From assembly GCF_029931775.1 (NCBI RefSeq), contig NC_079316.1, positions 69,132,064 through 69,196,063 on the forward strand: DNA of 64,000 bases, read 5' to 3'. Position 1 is the stretch's first letter; each line of letters starts with the position of its first letter. This DNA is from Euleptes europaea. Its lineage: Eukaryota; Chordata; Lepidosauria; Squamata; Sphaerodactylidae. Below, in pieces: positions 47,682 through 59,832 of this stretch. The notes under the pieces were generated by a model. The model did not search any database. It worked only from the letters and a program-made list of their open reading frames with translations, and was not told the origin of the DNA. The position numbers and the translations under genes are program-made.

Positions 47682-48096
47682 CAGGGGTGGGGAACGTCAG
47701 GCCCGGGGGCCGTTTAAGGCCTGCGAAACCATTTGGTCTGGCCCTTCGTGGGTCTTGGCAGATCTCTAGCTCAGAAGGATCTAAGACTGCTGATCCGCCC
47801 CTCCCAGGACAGGAATAGCCTCTATTCAAGGCAGATGTTAGTTTGTTTTGCCGAGAAAAGGAACCCTTTTCCCCCCTTGCAGAAGAGTCGTTAGCTATAG
47901 AGCTGCTAGGACCGCCCAAGATGCCACTGGTTGGATGCCTGCCTACTTGCCTGCATCGGGGGTGGGGTGTCCTCTGGGGCAGCTGCCTGCTTGGGGTTTG
48001 GTCGGCCAATTTTTAAGTTGATAATTTTGTATGGCCCACGGATGATGCTATAAATATCTAAATGGCCCTTGGCAGAAAAAAGGTCCCCCACCCCTG
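47682..48096. mobile_element. Non-autonomous hAT element, sister copy without the captured exon
   Basis: The inverted ends CAGGGGTGGGGAACG and GGTCCCCCACCCCTG are flanked by exact TGCTAGAC on both sides (47674-47681, 48097-48104). Sequence up to CCGCCCAAG (47921) and from ATGCCACTGGTTGG onward matches the element at 24533-25220, without its 302-bp insert. Confidence 0.92.
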
Positions 48097-48104
48097 TGCT
48101 AGAC

Positions 48105-49667
48105 CAAGGCTGTCATTATTTATGAGGCAATTAGAAATCACTTTTCACAGATATTTGGGTAGACAGACAAGACACAGATGGAAATAAATGACACAGGTTT
48201 ATTTAACAGAAAATAAAGTATTTAATGGGGTAAGGATCATATATGGAAAAGTTTCAGCATATAAAGTGAACCGCTTCTCAAGCTCAACTTCACCTTCACA
48301 GGTTCCAAACTTTCCCCAATGAGAGTAACGCTTTGTAGCTGAGCTTCAGTCAATAAAGCATGCGGGGAGATTCTCCTTTCTCCAGTCAGGTTACCTCCGT
48401 TTACAAGGTTTCCCAGGAACATATTATCATAACAGACAGGATCCTCCCCAGGTTCAAGGCTGCTCTTTTAACACAGAGCGCTCCTGTCCACAGAACCTGT
48501 ACAAGTAAGTTAGGAATGTCAGGCCTTTAACAGGATGCTTATTTGTCTCGCTAAAACAAGCTTTCTTCCCTAAGTTGACCTCAAATCCTAACTAATTTTT
48601 TTTAATGCCACTCTTATCTAGAGCCACCATTCCCTTTCTAAGGGGGAACTTTTTTCATTCCCCTTCTAAAGCTGAGGCTGGATCACCCCATCCCATCCCG
48701 TGGATTTCCATGGGATCGTGTTAGCTGACAATCACGGGATTTTAATAAGGCCAGAATCACAAGGATTGGTTCAGACAGAGGAGAGGTGGGACTTTGGGGG
48801 GATAATTGCAACAGGAGGGTTATTGTATTTTATATATTTTTAAGTTTATAATTTAATTTGTGATTTGTAAGCTGCCTTGAACCACAATGAAAGGTAGGGT
48901 ATAAACATTAAGACATGGGTGAATTAGTGATCCTAAAGCCTTTTGGCTTCACTCTGCTTGGGGAGATAGGAACTTTGGCATGGGGGGTCTTGAGCAGAGC
49001 CAGGGGAGCCAGGATCTGGGCTGCTTCAATCCCATTTCCATGAGGGGGAAATGGGAATAGAATTGTTGAAAAAAACATGCTGCATAATATCTTGATACCA
49101 ACTTATTTCCTTTTCCCTGTGTGATATACAGAGAGGGTCTCTGAGAATCCTGTACTACATTTTGAGACTACCCCAGAGTCATTTCCCGGTTAAAACCCCT
49201 TCCGTAGGAGTCTCGCCTTCTAGGAATAGAACATGTCCATGTTCTACAGCTTGCCCCAAACGTTTCTGGCCTAAGCAAGGGGTGAGTTAAGCTCACATGC
49301 ACAAATACTCATCAGGTGAAATATTCGGTTAAGAACAACACACACATACATGCACACAGACAAATCCCCATCAGAGCTCCCTTTATGAAATAAACTTGGG
49401 GGACAGTACCTGGATAGATGTGTGGTTTCAATCACATGTTCAGCTGTATGTGCATTTAATGTAACATGAGAATTATTCAACGCACATATAAAGAAAAATA
49501 AAGCGAACACTGCACTTGTAACTTGTGAACAGGGCTAAACAGAAAAGAGCTGGGGTGAAACAGTTGGGGGAAGAAAGCACAAGCGTGGCAGGTTCAGCTC
49601 TCTCTCTCTCACACATACACACACTGTATTTTAAATGCCCCCCTGAGAAAATCAGTTTGGCAGTGTG
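48105..49667. other. Intergenic, largely unassigned
   Basis: It includes an L2-like 3' tail around 48800-48920 (GTAAGCTGCCTTGAACCACA ATGAAAGGTAGGGTATAAAC). Otherwise no gene or repeat was recognised. Confidence 0.4.
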
Positions 49668-49883
49668 GGGTTGGCAGCTCCAGGTGGGGAAATACCTGGC
49701 GATTTTTGGGGCGGACCCTGAGGAGGACGGGATTTGGGGAGGGGAGGGACTTCCATGGGGTATAATGCCATAGAGTTCACCTTCCAAAGCGACCATTTCC
49801 TCCAGGTGAACTTATCTCTATTGCCTGGAGATCAGTTGTAATAGCGGGAGATCTCCAGCCACCACCTGGAGGTTGGCAACCCT
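49668..49883. mobile_element. Short inverted-repeat DNA element (GGTTGCCAAC family)
   Basis: It shares GGAGATCAGTTGTAATAGC and the end GGAGGTTGGCAACCCT with copies at 56105-56311 and, inverted, 61859-62066. The left end is GGGGTTGGCAGC. Non-coding. Confidence 0.65.
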
Positions 49884-51194
49884 ACTTATATGCAGATCTA
49901 TTATCAAATATTAACTCTACTCCTTAGGAGGAAGGGTTCAAGTTCACTCACCAATAAGTGATTTCTTCCGTCATATCCACTCTAGCCATTTGCTTTAATC
50001 CTTCTGGTTAAATTAAAATAATTTTTTACCCTTTTCCTGGCCTTTAGACAACTTTGTAAGCCCCAGTTCTTCAGCATAGCTTATGTATACTAAAAGTGGA
50101 GTTGTAAGGGTGTTTTTTTTTCCATTTGTTATTTGGATTTGTTATTAGTTTTACACTGAATTTAAATTTGGGTAGTGGGCTTAGGTAAAAAATAATTTGA
50201 AGAAATAATGTTTCTCCACAAAGATGATCTATTTCTGGGAAAGTTAGGCAGGTAATCACTACAGTGTAACATTTCCATGTATATGTTCTGAAGGGATAAT
50301 TTCTAAAATCTGTTACATAAGCATGAAATACTGTGCTGGAATCAATCCTGGTTCTTAAATTTCCACTGTGATGGCTTAACATTTTTTCGCCTTAAACCAG
50401 CCACTAGAGGGCCATCCATTTACCGGTAAAAGAGTACATACCTGAATCTATACAGTAGAGGGCACAGGAGCTCTTCCATACAACCCCCCCAAATCCTAAA
50501 TCAATGTCACCTCCAAGATACTGGAGGGAGGGAAAGTGTGCCAAGAAAGCTTGCCAGCCTAGGAATAATTAAATGTATTCATTTCCTGAGTTAACTTTTC
50601 TTAAGGTTAACAATAAGGCCTCTTTGGCACTAGAATGAGCTGACTTCATACTAAAGTGTTCATTCATTATGTCTTTTCTTGCTATTTGGCTTCAGATTTT
50701 CATTAGGAGCAAAATGCAGCTGGCTACCTCCCCCCCACACACACACAGCTAACCATGTTCTCTTCTTCATCTCTTAACCTTCCCATTAGGCAATCTCATA
50801 AACCAATAGAGCTAGAAAGGTTTAGAAGCCCACCGCCCACCCACTGAAGCACATTTCTTTGTACTAAATATTCCTAAAAGACTAGGTCATGCCTAGTTGG
50901 ATTTAACTGCCCTTCAGGAATTGTGGCAAATATGGGACTGTGTGATCCTCTGGAAGCAATGAGATAGCCCTGGTAATTGCTACTGAATAGCCTTTTTCTA
51001 AGAAAAAATTACTTATAAGAACTTGTAAGATAACAAAGGATTTTAGGGTTGCAGCAAAGGTGGTCAGAAAGCTGCCTACAGGCGTCCTTGCCACATTTGA
51101 AGCAAGGTGCAGTAAATACCTCTGTTTAGTTTCACTTGCAAAGCAATGCCAACCTGCCACTGGAGGTGATTTTTCACAAAGCACCCTTTTCATT
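49884..51194. other. Intergenic, unassigned
   Basis: No repeat, RNA gene or coding exon was recognised. Short CT- and AC-rich stretches are present. Confidence 0.45.
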
Positions 51195-52310
51195 CTTTTA
51201 TTTTTAATTTAATTCTCATTTATTTTTCATTTACTTTCTCACTGAGACTCAAGGCAGATTACACAATGCCATTAGTAGGATGAAACATCTGGTAAGCAAT
51301 GCAATAGGACTAGGATTGCAGCAATTAGAAAAAAGGCATAAAACATTAAATACGATATGTTAAAGCAAGCAATGGTATTACATAAGTATGAAAACAAAGG
51401 AGCAAGAGTATAATAATGGTGGTGCAAGGTGCTTTCAAGTCATACTCAGTTCATGGCAACCCCATAGGGTTTTTGAGGCAAGAGATGAATTATGGTTGCC
51501 TTTGCCTGCCTCTGCATAGCATCCCTAGACTTCCTTGTTGGTCCCCCATCAAGCACCAACCAGGGCTGGCTCTGCTTAGCTTCTGAGATCTGACGAGATT
51601 GAGCTACCTTGGGTCTTGGAAAGTAGGATAATACATACATCAAAAAGATAATACATATTATGCACAGTGGTGTAGTTTACAATCCTGCTCCCTTTATAAA
51701 AGTGCCTTCCTGAACCATTTTGTTATGTTATTGCCTTTGTAAAAATGTCCTCCTGAACAATTCTGTTTTACATAGTTTGCAGAATGACAGGAGTATGGGA
51801 GATTTCGTGACCATCTCAGGCAGGTCATTCCACAAGGTGGGAAGCACAACAGAGAACGCACAAGTATGAGCAGTAGCGGATCTTGCCCATTTGTAGGGTG
51901 CCACCTGCAGAAGGCCCTGCACAGATGAGCAAAACTGATGTGGTAGAGCATAGTAGGAAAGACAGTCCTGTAGATATGAAGGCCCAAGGCCATGCAGATT
52001 TTTGTGTGATGTACCTTGAAAACCATAACTGATGGGCAGCCAGCCGAGTGACTTTAGAATTGGTGTGATATGCATGCTGCAGCTCACTCCTGATAATAAG
52101 CATGCTACAGAATTCTGTACCAACTGGAGTTGACTTCAAGGGCAGACCCATGTAGAATGTGTTACAGTGGTCTAGTCTGGATGTTACTGTGGCATGCCTC
52201 TTCTTTTTTACAGATTCTGTTTGTGAGAAGGTCAGATTGTTTTCTCCAGCCAGTGGCTGGAGAATAGTTGAATTCACTCTGAAGATAGCATTTGGCCATA
52301 TCTAGACTGC
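51195..52310 (-). repeat. L2-like LINE 3' half with nested SINE
   Basis: On the minus strand frames read HGLGPSYLQDCLSYYALPHQ, RSATAHTCAFSVVLPTLWND and LPEMVTKSPILLSFCKLC, the C-terminus of L2-clade ORF2. They are followed at low coordinates by the tail (CACTGAGACTCAAGGCAGAT on plus). A 5S SINE interrupts it at 51422-51625. Confidence 0.8.
51422..51625 (-). repeat. 5S rRNA-derived SINE, diverged
   Basis: It has the same parts as the other 5S SINEs (CAACCAGGGCTGGCTCTGCT, GCTTCTGAGATCTGACGAGA) but is more diverged. It is nested in the L2-like LINE. Confidence 0.75.
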
Positions 52311-52494
52311 TGCAAAAAAATGTTTTGCTAGTTGAGCAATAGTATTTAATATCTATCTGTCTGCAGATTTTTATCCCAGCTTTTTTCACTGAGCTCAAGG
52401 CAAAATCTATAACCCCCCCCCCCTTCATTTTGCTTCTCAGCCCTGTAAGGGAGGTTAAGCTAGAATACCACAGATATCTATTGTGGAGGGAGAA

Positions 52495-52690
52495 CATAAG
52501 AACATAAGAAAGGCCATGCTGAATCAGACCAAGGTCCATCAAGTTCAGCAGTCTGTTCACACAGTGGCCAACCAGGTGCCCCTAGGAAGCCCACAAACAA
52601 GACTGCAGCAGCAGCATTATCGTGCCTGTGTTCCAAAGCACCTAATATAATAGGCATGCTGCTCTGATCCTGGGGAGAATAGGGAGGGGA
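52495..52690 (+). repeat. Dispersed repeat beginning AGAACATAAGAACATAAG
   Basis: It is colinear with the longer copy at 56610-57112 (GTCCATCAAGTTCAGCAGTC, CACAGTGGCCAACCAGGTGC). The class was not determined; possibly CR1-related. Confidence 0.65.
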
Positions 52691-52739
52691 CTTCTATTGT
52701 CCATTCCCAGTATCCAGAATATTTATTAATATACTTATT

Positions 52740-52910
52740 CACTTCATGTATCCCCCTCCTTTCTCCCCAATGGAGGTATTTGCATTTTATCCTCCTGTGA
52801 AGCAGGTTAGGCTGAGATGTCACCCAGCAAGCTTCCGTGGTAGAATGGGGAATCAAACCTGGGTCTCCCAGATTCTAGTCTGGTACTCTAACTACTACAC
52901 AACACTGAAT
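52740..52910 (-). repeat. MIR-like SINE with tRNA-type head
   Basis: GGGGAATCAAACCTGGGTCT CCCAGATTCTAGTCTGGTAC reads on the minus strand as a tRNA-like B box region. GTTAGGCTGAGATGTCACCC is the core. Confidence 0.6.
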
Positions 52911-53448
52911 AGCCCAAAAGAAGGAACCATGCTTATACCTATACACTAGCATGCAGCAGGGAAGCACCACCGGACATCAGTTAGCTATGTAAGTATACAG
53001 CTCAGTAAAGAAATGTTAGCATAACTGTATCTTTCCGGTCAAAAGAAAGTTGGGTTCCTTCCTATTGAAGCAGAAAGCAGTCCTAGATATTCAGGCTGTA
53101 ATCCTCAGTATACTTGCTTGAAACAATGCTATCACTTGAATAAGTATTTATAGAATCAGACACAGAAGATGCTTATGACACAATGAGCCAATTTAATTCC
53201 TCATGGCAAAGGAATGTTTGAGCTTTAACCAGTGGTTTTCTCAGGTTAAAATCTGATAGGGGCCAACCCTTCAGCTATACAGAAAGAAAGTTACTTGCCA
53301 AAGTAAATATGCACAATCTCTTCAGGTAGTGAAATGTCCTAAGTGTTCAGCATTTGTCATTCAATGTTGGGTAATCTAGAGTGCATATCCATATCAGTTC
53401 TATACCATGTGAACTGCTATGTCCCTCAAGAATGACTGCTCAGTGAGA

Positions 53449-54045
53449 TGATGATGATGAAGAGTTGGTTTTTATATGCCAACTTTCTCTACCACTTAAG
53501 GAACAATCAAAGTGGCTTACAATCACCTTCCCTTCCCCTCCCCTCAACAGACACCCTGTGAGGTAGGTGTGGCTGAAAGAGCTCTAAGAGCTGTGACTAG
53601 CCCAAGGTCACCCAGCTGGCTTCATGTCTAGGAGTGGGGAAACAAATCCAGTTCACCAGATCAGAGTCCACTGCTCCAAACCACTGCTCTTAACCACTAC
53701 ACCAGGGCTGGTGCCAGTCATTTTTGCACCCTAACTACTTGTGCCCCCCCCCCACATTGCTAACCAATTTTTTTGGGGGGAGAGGGGAAACAGATATCTT
53801 GTAGAAAAAATAAAAGCACCAAACATTTTATAAGAGGTTATTATTAATTCTATTCCATAGCACTGTTGTGGTACTTATCTTAAAATAAAAATATATATAA
53901 ATGGTAAGTTGTATTTTTCCCAAGGAGCTAATTTGTTCAAAATCGGTGCCCCTCAGGCCAGTTCTGCGCCCCTCTGAGGTCTGCGCCCTAGGCGACCGCC
54001 TAGTTCACCTAATGGTAGCACCGGCCCTGCACTACACCACGAGCT
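53449..54045 (-). repeat. MIR-like SINE split by a hAT element
   Basis: On the minus strand a tRNA-like head (GTGTAGTGGTTAAGAGC) leads to the core CCAGCTGGGTGACCTTGGGC and a tail ending in TCATCATCATC. The hAT at 53703-54029 sits in the tRNA-like head. Confidence 0.75.
53703..54029. mobile_element. Non-autonomous hAT element inside a SINE
   Basis: The ends CAGGGCTGGTGCCAG and TGGTAGCACCGGCCCTG are inverted relative to each other. CACTACAC is exact on both sides (53695-53702, 54030-54037). Internal sequence GCGCCCTAGGCGACCGCC is shared with widespread vertebrate hAT families. Confidence 0.9.
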
Positions 54046-56104
54046 GCATGAGATGAGATGCAAAGACTCCTCCAGCAGCTACTTAAATCTTTATCTTGTT
54101 TTCTAATAACCTAAAATTACAAGTCAAATACTGCGAGACTAACACAAATACAACATAAATACTGAGAATACTAACACAATTAAATAAGACCCCAAGACAA
54201 TAAGAACTATATAGGTAGGGCTCACTGAATAAAATAATTAGGTAGATCAGATTCAATCCTAAATTCCATACCTCCTTCCTCTGGAGGCACATTCTAAACC
54301 CGGGGGGGGGCGGGGGGGACCGATGGTGCAATTTGGACTGAAGAAACGGCAGAGAGGGAAAGGGCTAAGCATGTTCTTCCCCTTGCACTTCACTGTTCAA
54401 AATCCCTCCTCCAGCAGTTTTTTTAAAAATGGAACCCTCCCTTACACGTATTTATGCACAACGTGGTTAGCCCCCAAGTAAGTGTCCATAAATCCTCTTC
54501 AAAACTAAGCAACCCATCCCTCTCCTGCAACAATGTGCAGGGCAACCACATGTCTACTCGCTCTCACCCTTGGGCAGGAAGGAGAGCAAATTTACCTTGA
54601 TTCCTCCCTGCTTATCCAAGCATCTGTGTTGCAAAACATGCACTCTGCAGAGATTCATTTCTCAGGACCGTAGGTACTTACTCAGGGTGTATTTAATTAA
54701 TAGAGAGTAAAGCCTAATTTTGCAGTGCCTGGTTTCTCCCCCCCACCCTTTAAAAGTACACCGTAATAATTTCTAAAGAGATAACGAAAGCCTTGCCTGT
54801 CTCCTAAACCGGTTGATTTATGTGTTGTTTGCTGTTTTCTGAGCACACAAAACAATTAATTTATGTGTGAAAAGAACAGTGAATTAATCCTACAGAGCCC
54901 TGGAGCCTTTAAAGACCTGCATCGTATGTTCAGCTCGTTTAAAACTTGCATAAGAAATTAATGTAGACTCAAGCCCTTTCATTTGAAAAGTGCAGCTAGA
55001 GTAACTGTCCCTAGGATATCTGCAGGATCATTATTCAGAAAGGTTAAGGGGACTTTATTTTTTTTCCCTTATCCATATCTAGTATATATTTTCCAGTAAC
55101 AGCTCAACATGGTGCATTTCAACTTATAAAGAGAGAGATTTTTTTTTTTAAAAGGAAGAAAGAAAGAAATGGGAGAGCTTTTTATTCACCTTCCACTTAA
55201 TTTCCTTGCTGCCATGCCAGTCCTGGCTTAATGAATGTAATTGCTACCTTTGATGAAAATACTATTATCAAGATCACACATTACATTGGAAAACAGTTTT
55301 TCTTTAAACACAGCTACTGAGGTCTCTAATTATGCATGTAACAAGTGGCTCCCGGACAAAAGACCATGTTGTCTACAATTGCTAGGAATTGGAGCAAGGC
55401 AAATTTGAACAAAGGACAGATTAGATGTGCTCCAGGCTCCACAAAGCCCGTTCCCCTGATTAATTTCCTGCAAAAAAACCTAAAACAATTCTCTCTTTAA
55501 AAAGAAACTAACCCTCAGCTCCAGAATGATCCATATGCCGCTTGTGTCAATCTATAGGATGATAATGGCAGCAGATTTTAGTCTGTCTAATAGTTAATAA
55601 TTTAAAAGAGGAAAGCTCTTTTATAAACTTCCCCTTTCATATGTAAATTAGTACTATACGCTCTTAAAGAATAACCAACAAAGGAAAACTGACTTCTCTG
55701 TAGAAATCAGGAGCTGGGAAGCATCTTAACTATCTCCTGAAAGTCTGTATTTCTGTGGCTGGAATCCAATTATGTTATCAATTTATTCTCAAATGTATAT
55801 TTCCCACAAATTCATGTTGATATAGTGCTTCCTAAACTTATTCTGCCAGTCTCTCAAAGATGGCCCATTTCAAAGTTCTTTTACTGTGACTTGTTGCCAG
55901 TGGGAAGCATGTTGCTTGGTTATGTTTCTCAATTAGCATTATATAGTTAAAATCAAAATCTGGAAGAGAGTTTGCTTTGATTCCCCCCCACCCCCCGGTA
56001 GCAAGGCAAAATAATGTTGTAAGTTTTACCAGTGTAGTTAGTAGTAACATGTAAAGTGTATTGACTAGCAGTGTATTATAAAGCCCAAAGCAAGGTATGA
56101 CCAT
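54046..56104. other. Repeat-poor intergenic block
   Basis: About 2 kb without a recognisable transposon or exon. It holds homeodomain-type TTAAT/TAATTA words, CTTTGAT and GAACAAAGG (TCF/SOX-like). It lies between ACADSB and, by synteny, HMX3/HMX2. A regulatory role is inference. Confidence 0.45.
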
Positions 56105-56311
56105 TAGGGTTGCCAGGTCCCTCTTTGTAACTGGTGGGAGGGTTTTGGGGCGGAGCCTGAGGAGGGTGGGTTTGGGGTGGGGAGGGACTTCAATGCCATA
56201 GAGTCCAATTGCCAAAGTGGCCATTTTCTCCTGGTGAACTGATCTCTATTGGCTGGAGATCAGTTGTAATAGCAGGAGATCTCCAGCTAGTACCTGGTGG
56301 TTGGCAACCTT
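56105..56311. mobile_element. Short inverted-repeat DNA element (GGTTGCCAAC family)
   Basis: It begins AGGGTTGCCAGG and ends GGTGGTTGGCAACCTT. Internal CAATGCCATAGAGTCCAATT and CAGTTGTAATAGCAGGAGAT are shared with the copies at 49668 and 61859. Confidence 0.7.
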
Positions 56312-56609
56312 AATAACCATCTGGCCCTTTACCATTGTTCAGGGACTAGGCTTGGAGCTGGATGGCAGCATCATGAACCCAGGAGAGGATGCCATTCTCC
56401 TCCTGTGGTGCTGATGGCTGGGACTGAGCTGAATCCCCCCAGTTCATCAGTGCCTTCTTTGTGCTACCCCCAAGCAGTCATCGGGTGGCAGACAACAGCT
56501 GTGTGGGTTGCTACTCATCACTATATGTCCATGTTCATTCCTTGCTTATAATCTTGTTAAGCATGACTGGCTTTGCCCATTTCACTAGGGCCAAACTACA
56601 TGTTATGTT

Positions 56610-57112
56610 GGGGATAAGAACACAAGAACATAAGAAAAGCCATGCTGGAACAGACCAAGGACCATCAAGTCCAGAAGTCTGTTCACAAAGTGGCCAACCA
56701 GGTTGCGTTTAGGAAGCCCACAAACAAGACAACTGCAGCAACATCCTGCCTGTATTCCACAGCACCTAATATAATAGGTATGCTCTTCTAATACTGAAGA
56801 GAATAGGTATGCATCATTACTGGTATTCATTTTGACTAATAGCCATGGATACCCCTGTCCTCCATGAACATGTCCACTCCCCTCTTAAAGCCTTCCAAGT
56901 TGGCAGCCATCACCACCTCCTGGGACAGGGAGTTCTACAGTTTAACTATGAATTGTGTGAAGAAATACTTCCTTTTATCTGTTTTGAATCCGTCACCCTC
57001 GAGCTTCAGCAGATGACCCAGCATTCTAGTATTATGAGAGAGGGAGAAAAGCTTCTCCCTGATCCAGGATTAGATCTCCTGATGTATGTATACTTAAAAA
57101 GAGGCCATGGAT
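56610..57112 (+). repeat. Dispersed repeat, long copy
   Basis: It includes AGGTTGCGTTTAGGAAGCCC, TCCACTCCCCTCTTAAAGCC, GTTGGCAGCCATCACCACCT and GAAGAAATACTTCCTTTTAT. The family is the same as 52495. The content resembles parts of amniote CR1 elements, but the class is unproven. Confidence 0.65.
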
Positions 57113-57139
57113 AGATGGACAGAAGTGTGAGACATGATT

Positions 57140-57330
57140 ATAGAAGATCATTTTATTATTATTTACAAAATTTATATCCCACCTTTCTGCCTTTACAAGG
57201 GCTACCAAGGAAGATAAAAATTTAAAGCATACCTGATAAAATTACATTATAAAACCATTAAAATAACTTTCCCCTGGAAGCACACATCATTAACACAATT
57301 AAAAACAGAGTTTAGAAACAGTCAACATAT
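57140..57330 (-). repeat. LINE tail-like fragment
   Basis: TTTATATCCCACCTTTCTGC C on the plus strand is the inverse of a LINE tail ending in GGTGGGATATAAA. The rest is an AT-rich degraded fragment. Confidence 0.4.
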
Positions 57331-57340
57331 TTTTTTTTTT

Positions 57341-57594
57341 TGCCATCAAGTCACAGCTGACTTATGGCAACCCTGGAGGGTTTTCAAGGCAAGAGACATT
57401 CAGAGGTGGATTGCCATTGCCTGCCTCCACGTCACACCTCTATCTTTGGTATTCCTTGGAGGTCTCCCGTCTAAAGACTTGGCAAGGTCGAGGATGAGAG
57501 TATGACCGGCCCAAGGTCACCCAGTGAGTTTCCATGGCAGAGTGGGTATTCGAACCTGAGTTTCCCTTATTCAACACTTTGACCACTACACCGC
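57341..57594 (-). repeat. Composite SINE (tRNA-like head, core, BovB-like tail)
   Basis: On the minus strand it runs from GTGTAGTGGTCAAAGTG past GTGACCTTGGGCCGGTCATA to the tail with AGTCAGCTGTGACTTGATGG. It joins features of the MIR-like and 5S-type SINEs. Confidence 0.6.
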
Positions 57595-59527
57595 ATAAAA
57601 ACATTGGTTAGGAAGGAAAGATCATTGAGGGAATGCCAAATGAAACAAAAAAAAATCTGCACAATGGCAGAAGAAGGGGACAGATGAATCTCCCTGGGGA
57701 GAGAGTTCCATAGCTTTGATGCCATTACCGGCCCTCTTCCAGGTTGGCACCCACCTAATCTCAGATTAGTAATGTTAAAAAATCAAATAATTGTTCTGGT
57801 ATATTCTTTTCGGTGGTGCTCACACAGGATAACTTGTCTTTATGATTTTTTGTGGCTTCAGTTCTGCGGAAAGCAATAGCTATGATGGACATCCCCACAT
57901 CTTACAGATGTGCTCATGAGGGGCCCCACATCCAAATGTTCACTTAGTCATGATGCTGTTAAATCCTCTTAACTATGGATTCTTCTAGCAGCTTTGGGGG
58001 GGGGGGAACCATAAGCAGGTCTACTTGGAAGTAAGTATGTTATTCAATGGTGCTTACTCCCAAGAAAGTGCCCTTAGGACTGCATCCTTGGGGACCCTTC
58101 ACAAAGTGTGATGTACTGTGTAAATGTCTCCTGGACAAATGGATAAAAAGCCTCTTCACCCTGAGCATCTCTAGATATTGTGTTTGGAAAAAAAATGTGT
58201 ATTTCTCAGTGCTGGAAAAATCTTCATTTCTATCTTTGGACCACCGGGCAAACATGTTGTTCTAGAAATGCCCAGTCAAAATGTTAAATGAATATCAACA
58301 GTCATTGGTATGCTTCTACATTTAAATTGATTTTTTGGGGGGTAATTTTTGTCCAAACATATACAAATCCTTTCATGTTTGAGTTGGACATCCACAAAGA
58401 TTGTTCCATTGTAGTCATTTGTCCTCAGTGGGTTTTTCCATTTCTTAAACTCTGCCTAGGTTGCTGTAGGCAAATGTAGAAATGCCAGACAAAGATCTTC
58501 TAATTAGAAACGTACATCTCCTTCCTTCTGTATCCAGTCTCCCCCCCCCCTTTTATAGCAATGGCAGGAATTGCTTGAATATGGCTGGATTTGTCCTAAT
58601 TCAACATTTGTTCATAATATAACAGCATCCCAAAGATACAATGCAAGTGGCTCTTCATTTTCCTTGCTGGCTCTTTTGCGTCTGATTTCTCAGATGCTGA
58701 ATGCAGTCACTCAACCAGAACTTCTTTTGCTCAGCCGTACACAATAAGTAGCCTAACCTCGGGGCAAGAGAGAGAGGAAGACAGTGAGGAAAGGTGAGAG
58801 GAGGCATTCAGAGTGAAAGCGGGAGAAAACGGCTCTGATGGCATCATCAATGTCTGACAGGATGGCGCAGTTTTAAATCACCGCCCTCGACTACCTTGGG
58901 ATCAAAGCTGTTCAGATACTGTTTCAGTGGTCCTTTCAGGCAACCAGCCCCTTCTAGAGGAAGACAAAGGGGATCTATGCTGGTAAAGGATGACCCAAAA
59001 AAAGAAAAAAAGCAACAACCCTGTGTTGTGCCTGCTGTTAAAAAGCTGTTAAGATGCCCGACCGCAGCAATGTTTGCGCTGTTCACAAATGAATGTTGAA
59101 AAGGCTGTCTTTATAATGGGGTCATCTATAACACACCAATCTGCAGAGAATATCACACAACAGATACCAACGCCACTGTTTATTATCTATGGTTGGATCT
59201 TGTGCTACGTAAGTACAGCGGCTCTTGCAGAAGGAAAATTTCTGGCATTTCTTTCACTTGGCGGCTTGCCATGACTCCTCAAATCCTGCCTGTGGGAGTC
59301 AGTGGGCCTTCAGAAACATCATGGCAAGGGACAAAGTGGGGGTCTATAGTGTGCATGGTGGGGAATCAGAAAAAAATCTCCTTTTTCCACTAATGGAAGT
59401 GCCTTTTGCCAATAGATGATATAGGTATGATCCAAGGCACGTGTAGCACTTTTAATTAATAACGTGCTTTACACTCTCTTTATTATTAACAAACATCTCC
59501 TTTAACAGCAGGTATTATGTACAGTAG
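57595..59527. other. Intergenic, unassigned
   Basis: No coding exon was recognised. A common squamate repeat fragment (TTGGAAGTAAGTATGTTATT) is at about 58021-58095. A C run lies near 58540. The stretch 58600-59400 looks single-copy. Confidence 0.4.
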
Positions 59528-59832
59528 TAAGCCCTGTGGCGCAGAGTGGTAAGCTGCAGTACTGCAGTCCAAGCTCTGCTCACGACCTGAGTTCGATCCC
59601 GACGGAAGTTGGTTTCAGGTAGCCGGCTCAAGGTTGACTCAGCCTTCCATCCTTCCGAGGTTGGTAAAATTAGTACCCAGCTTGCTGGGGGTAAAGGGAA
59701 GATGACTGGGGAAGGCACTGGCAAACCACCCCACAAAACAAACTCTTCCTAGTAAACGTCGGGATGTGATGTCACCCCATGGGTCAGGAATGACCCGGTG
59801 CTTGCACAGGGGACCTTTACCTTTACCTTTTT
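59528..59832 (+). repeat. Sauria-type SINE, full length
   Basis: GCCCTGTGGCGCAGAGTGGT leads to a B box (GAGTTCGATCCC), then CCTTCCATCCTTCCGAGGTT, and ends GGGGACCTTTACCTTTACC. This is the best copy in the window. Confidence 0.88.
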
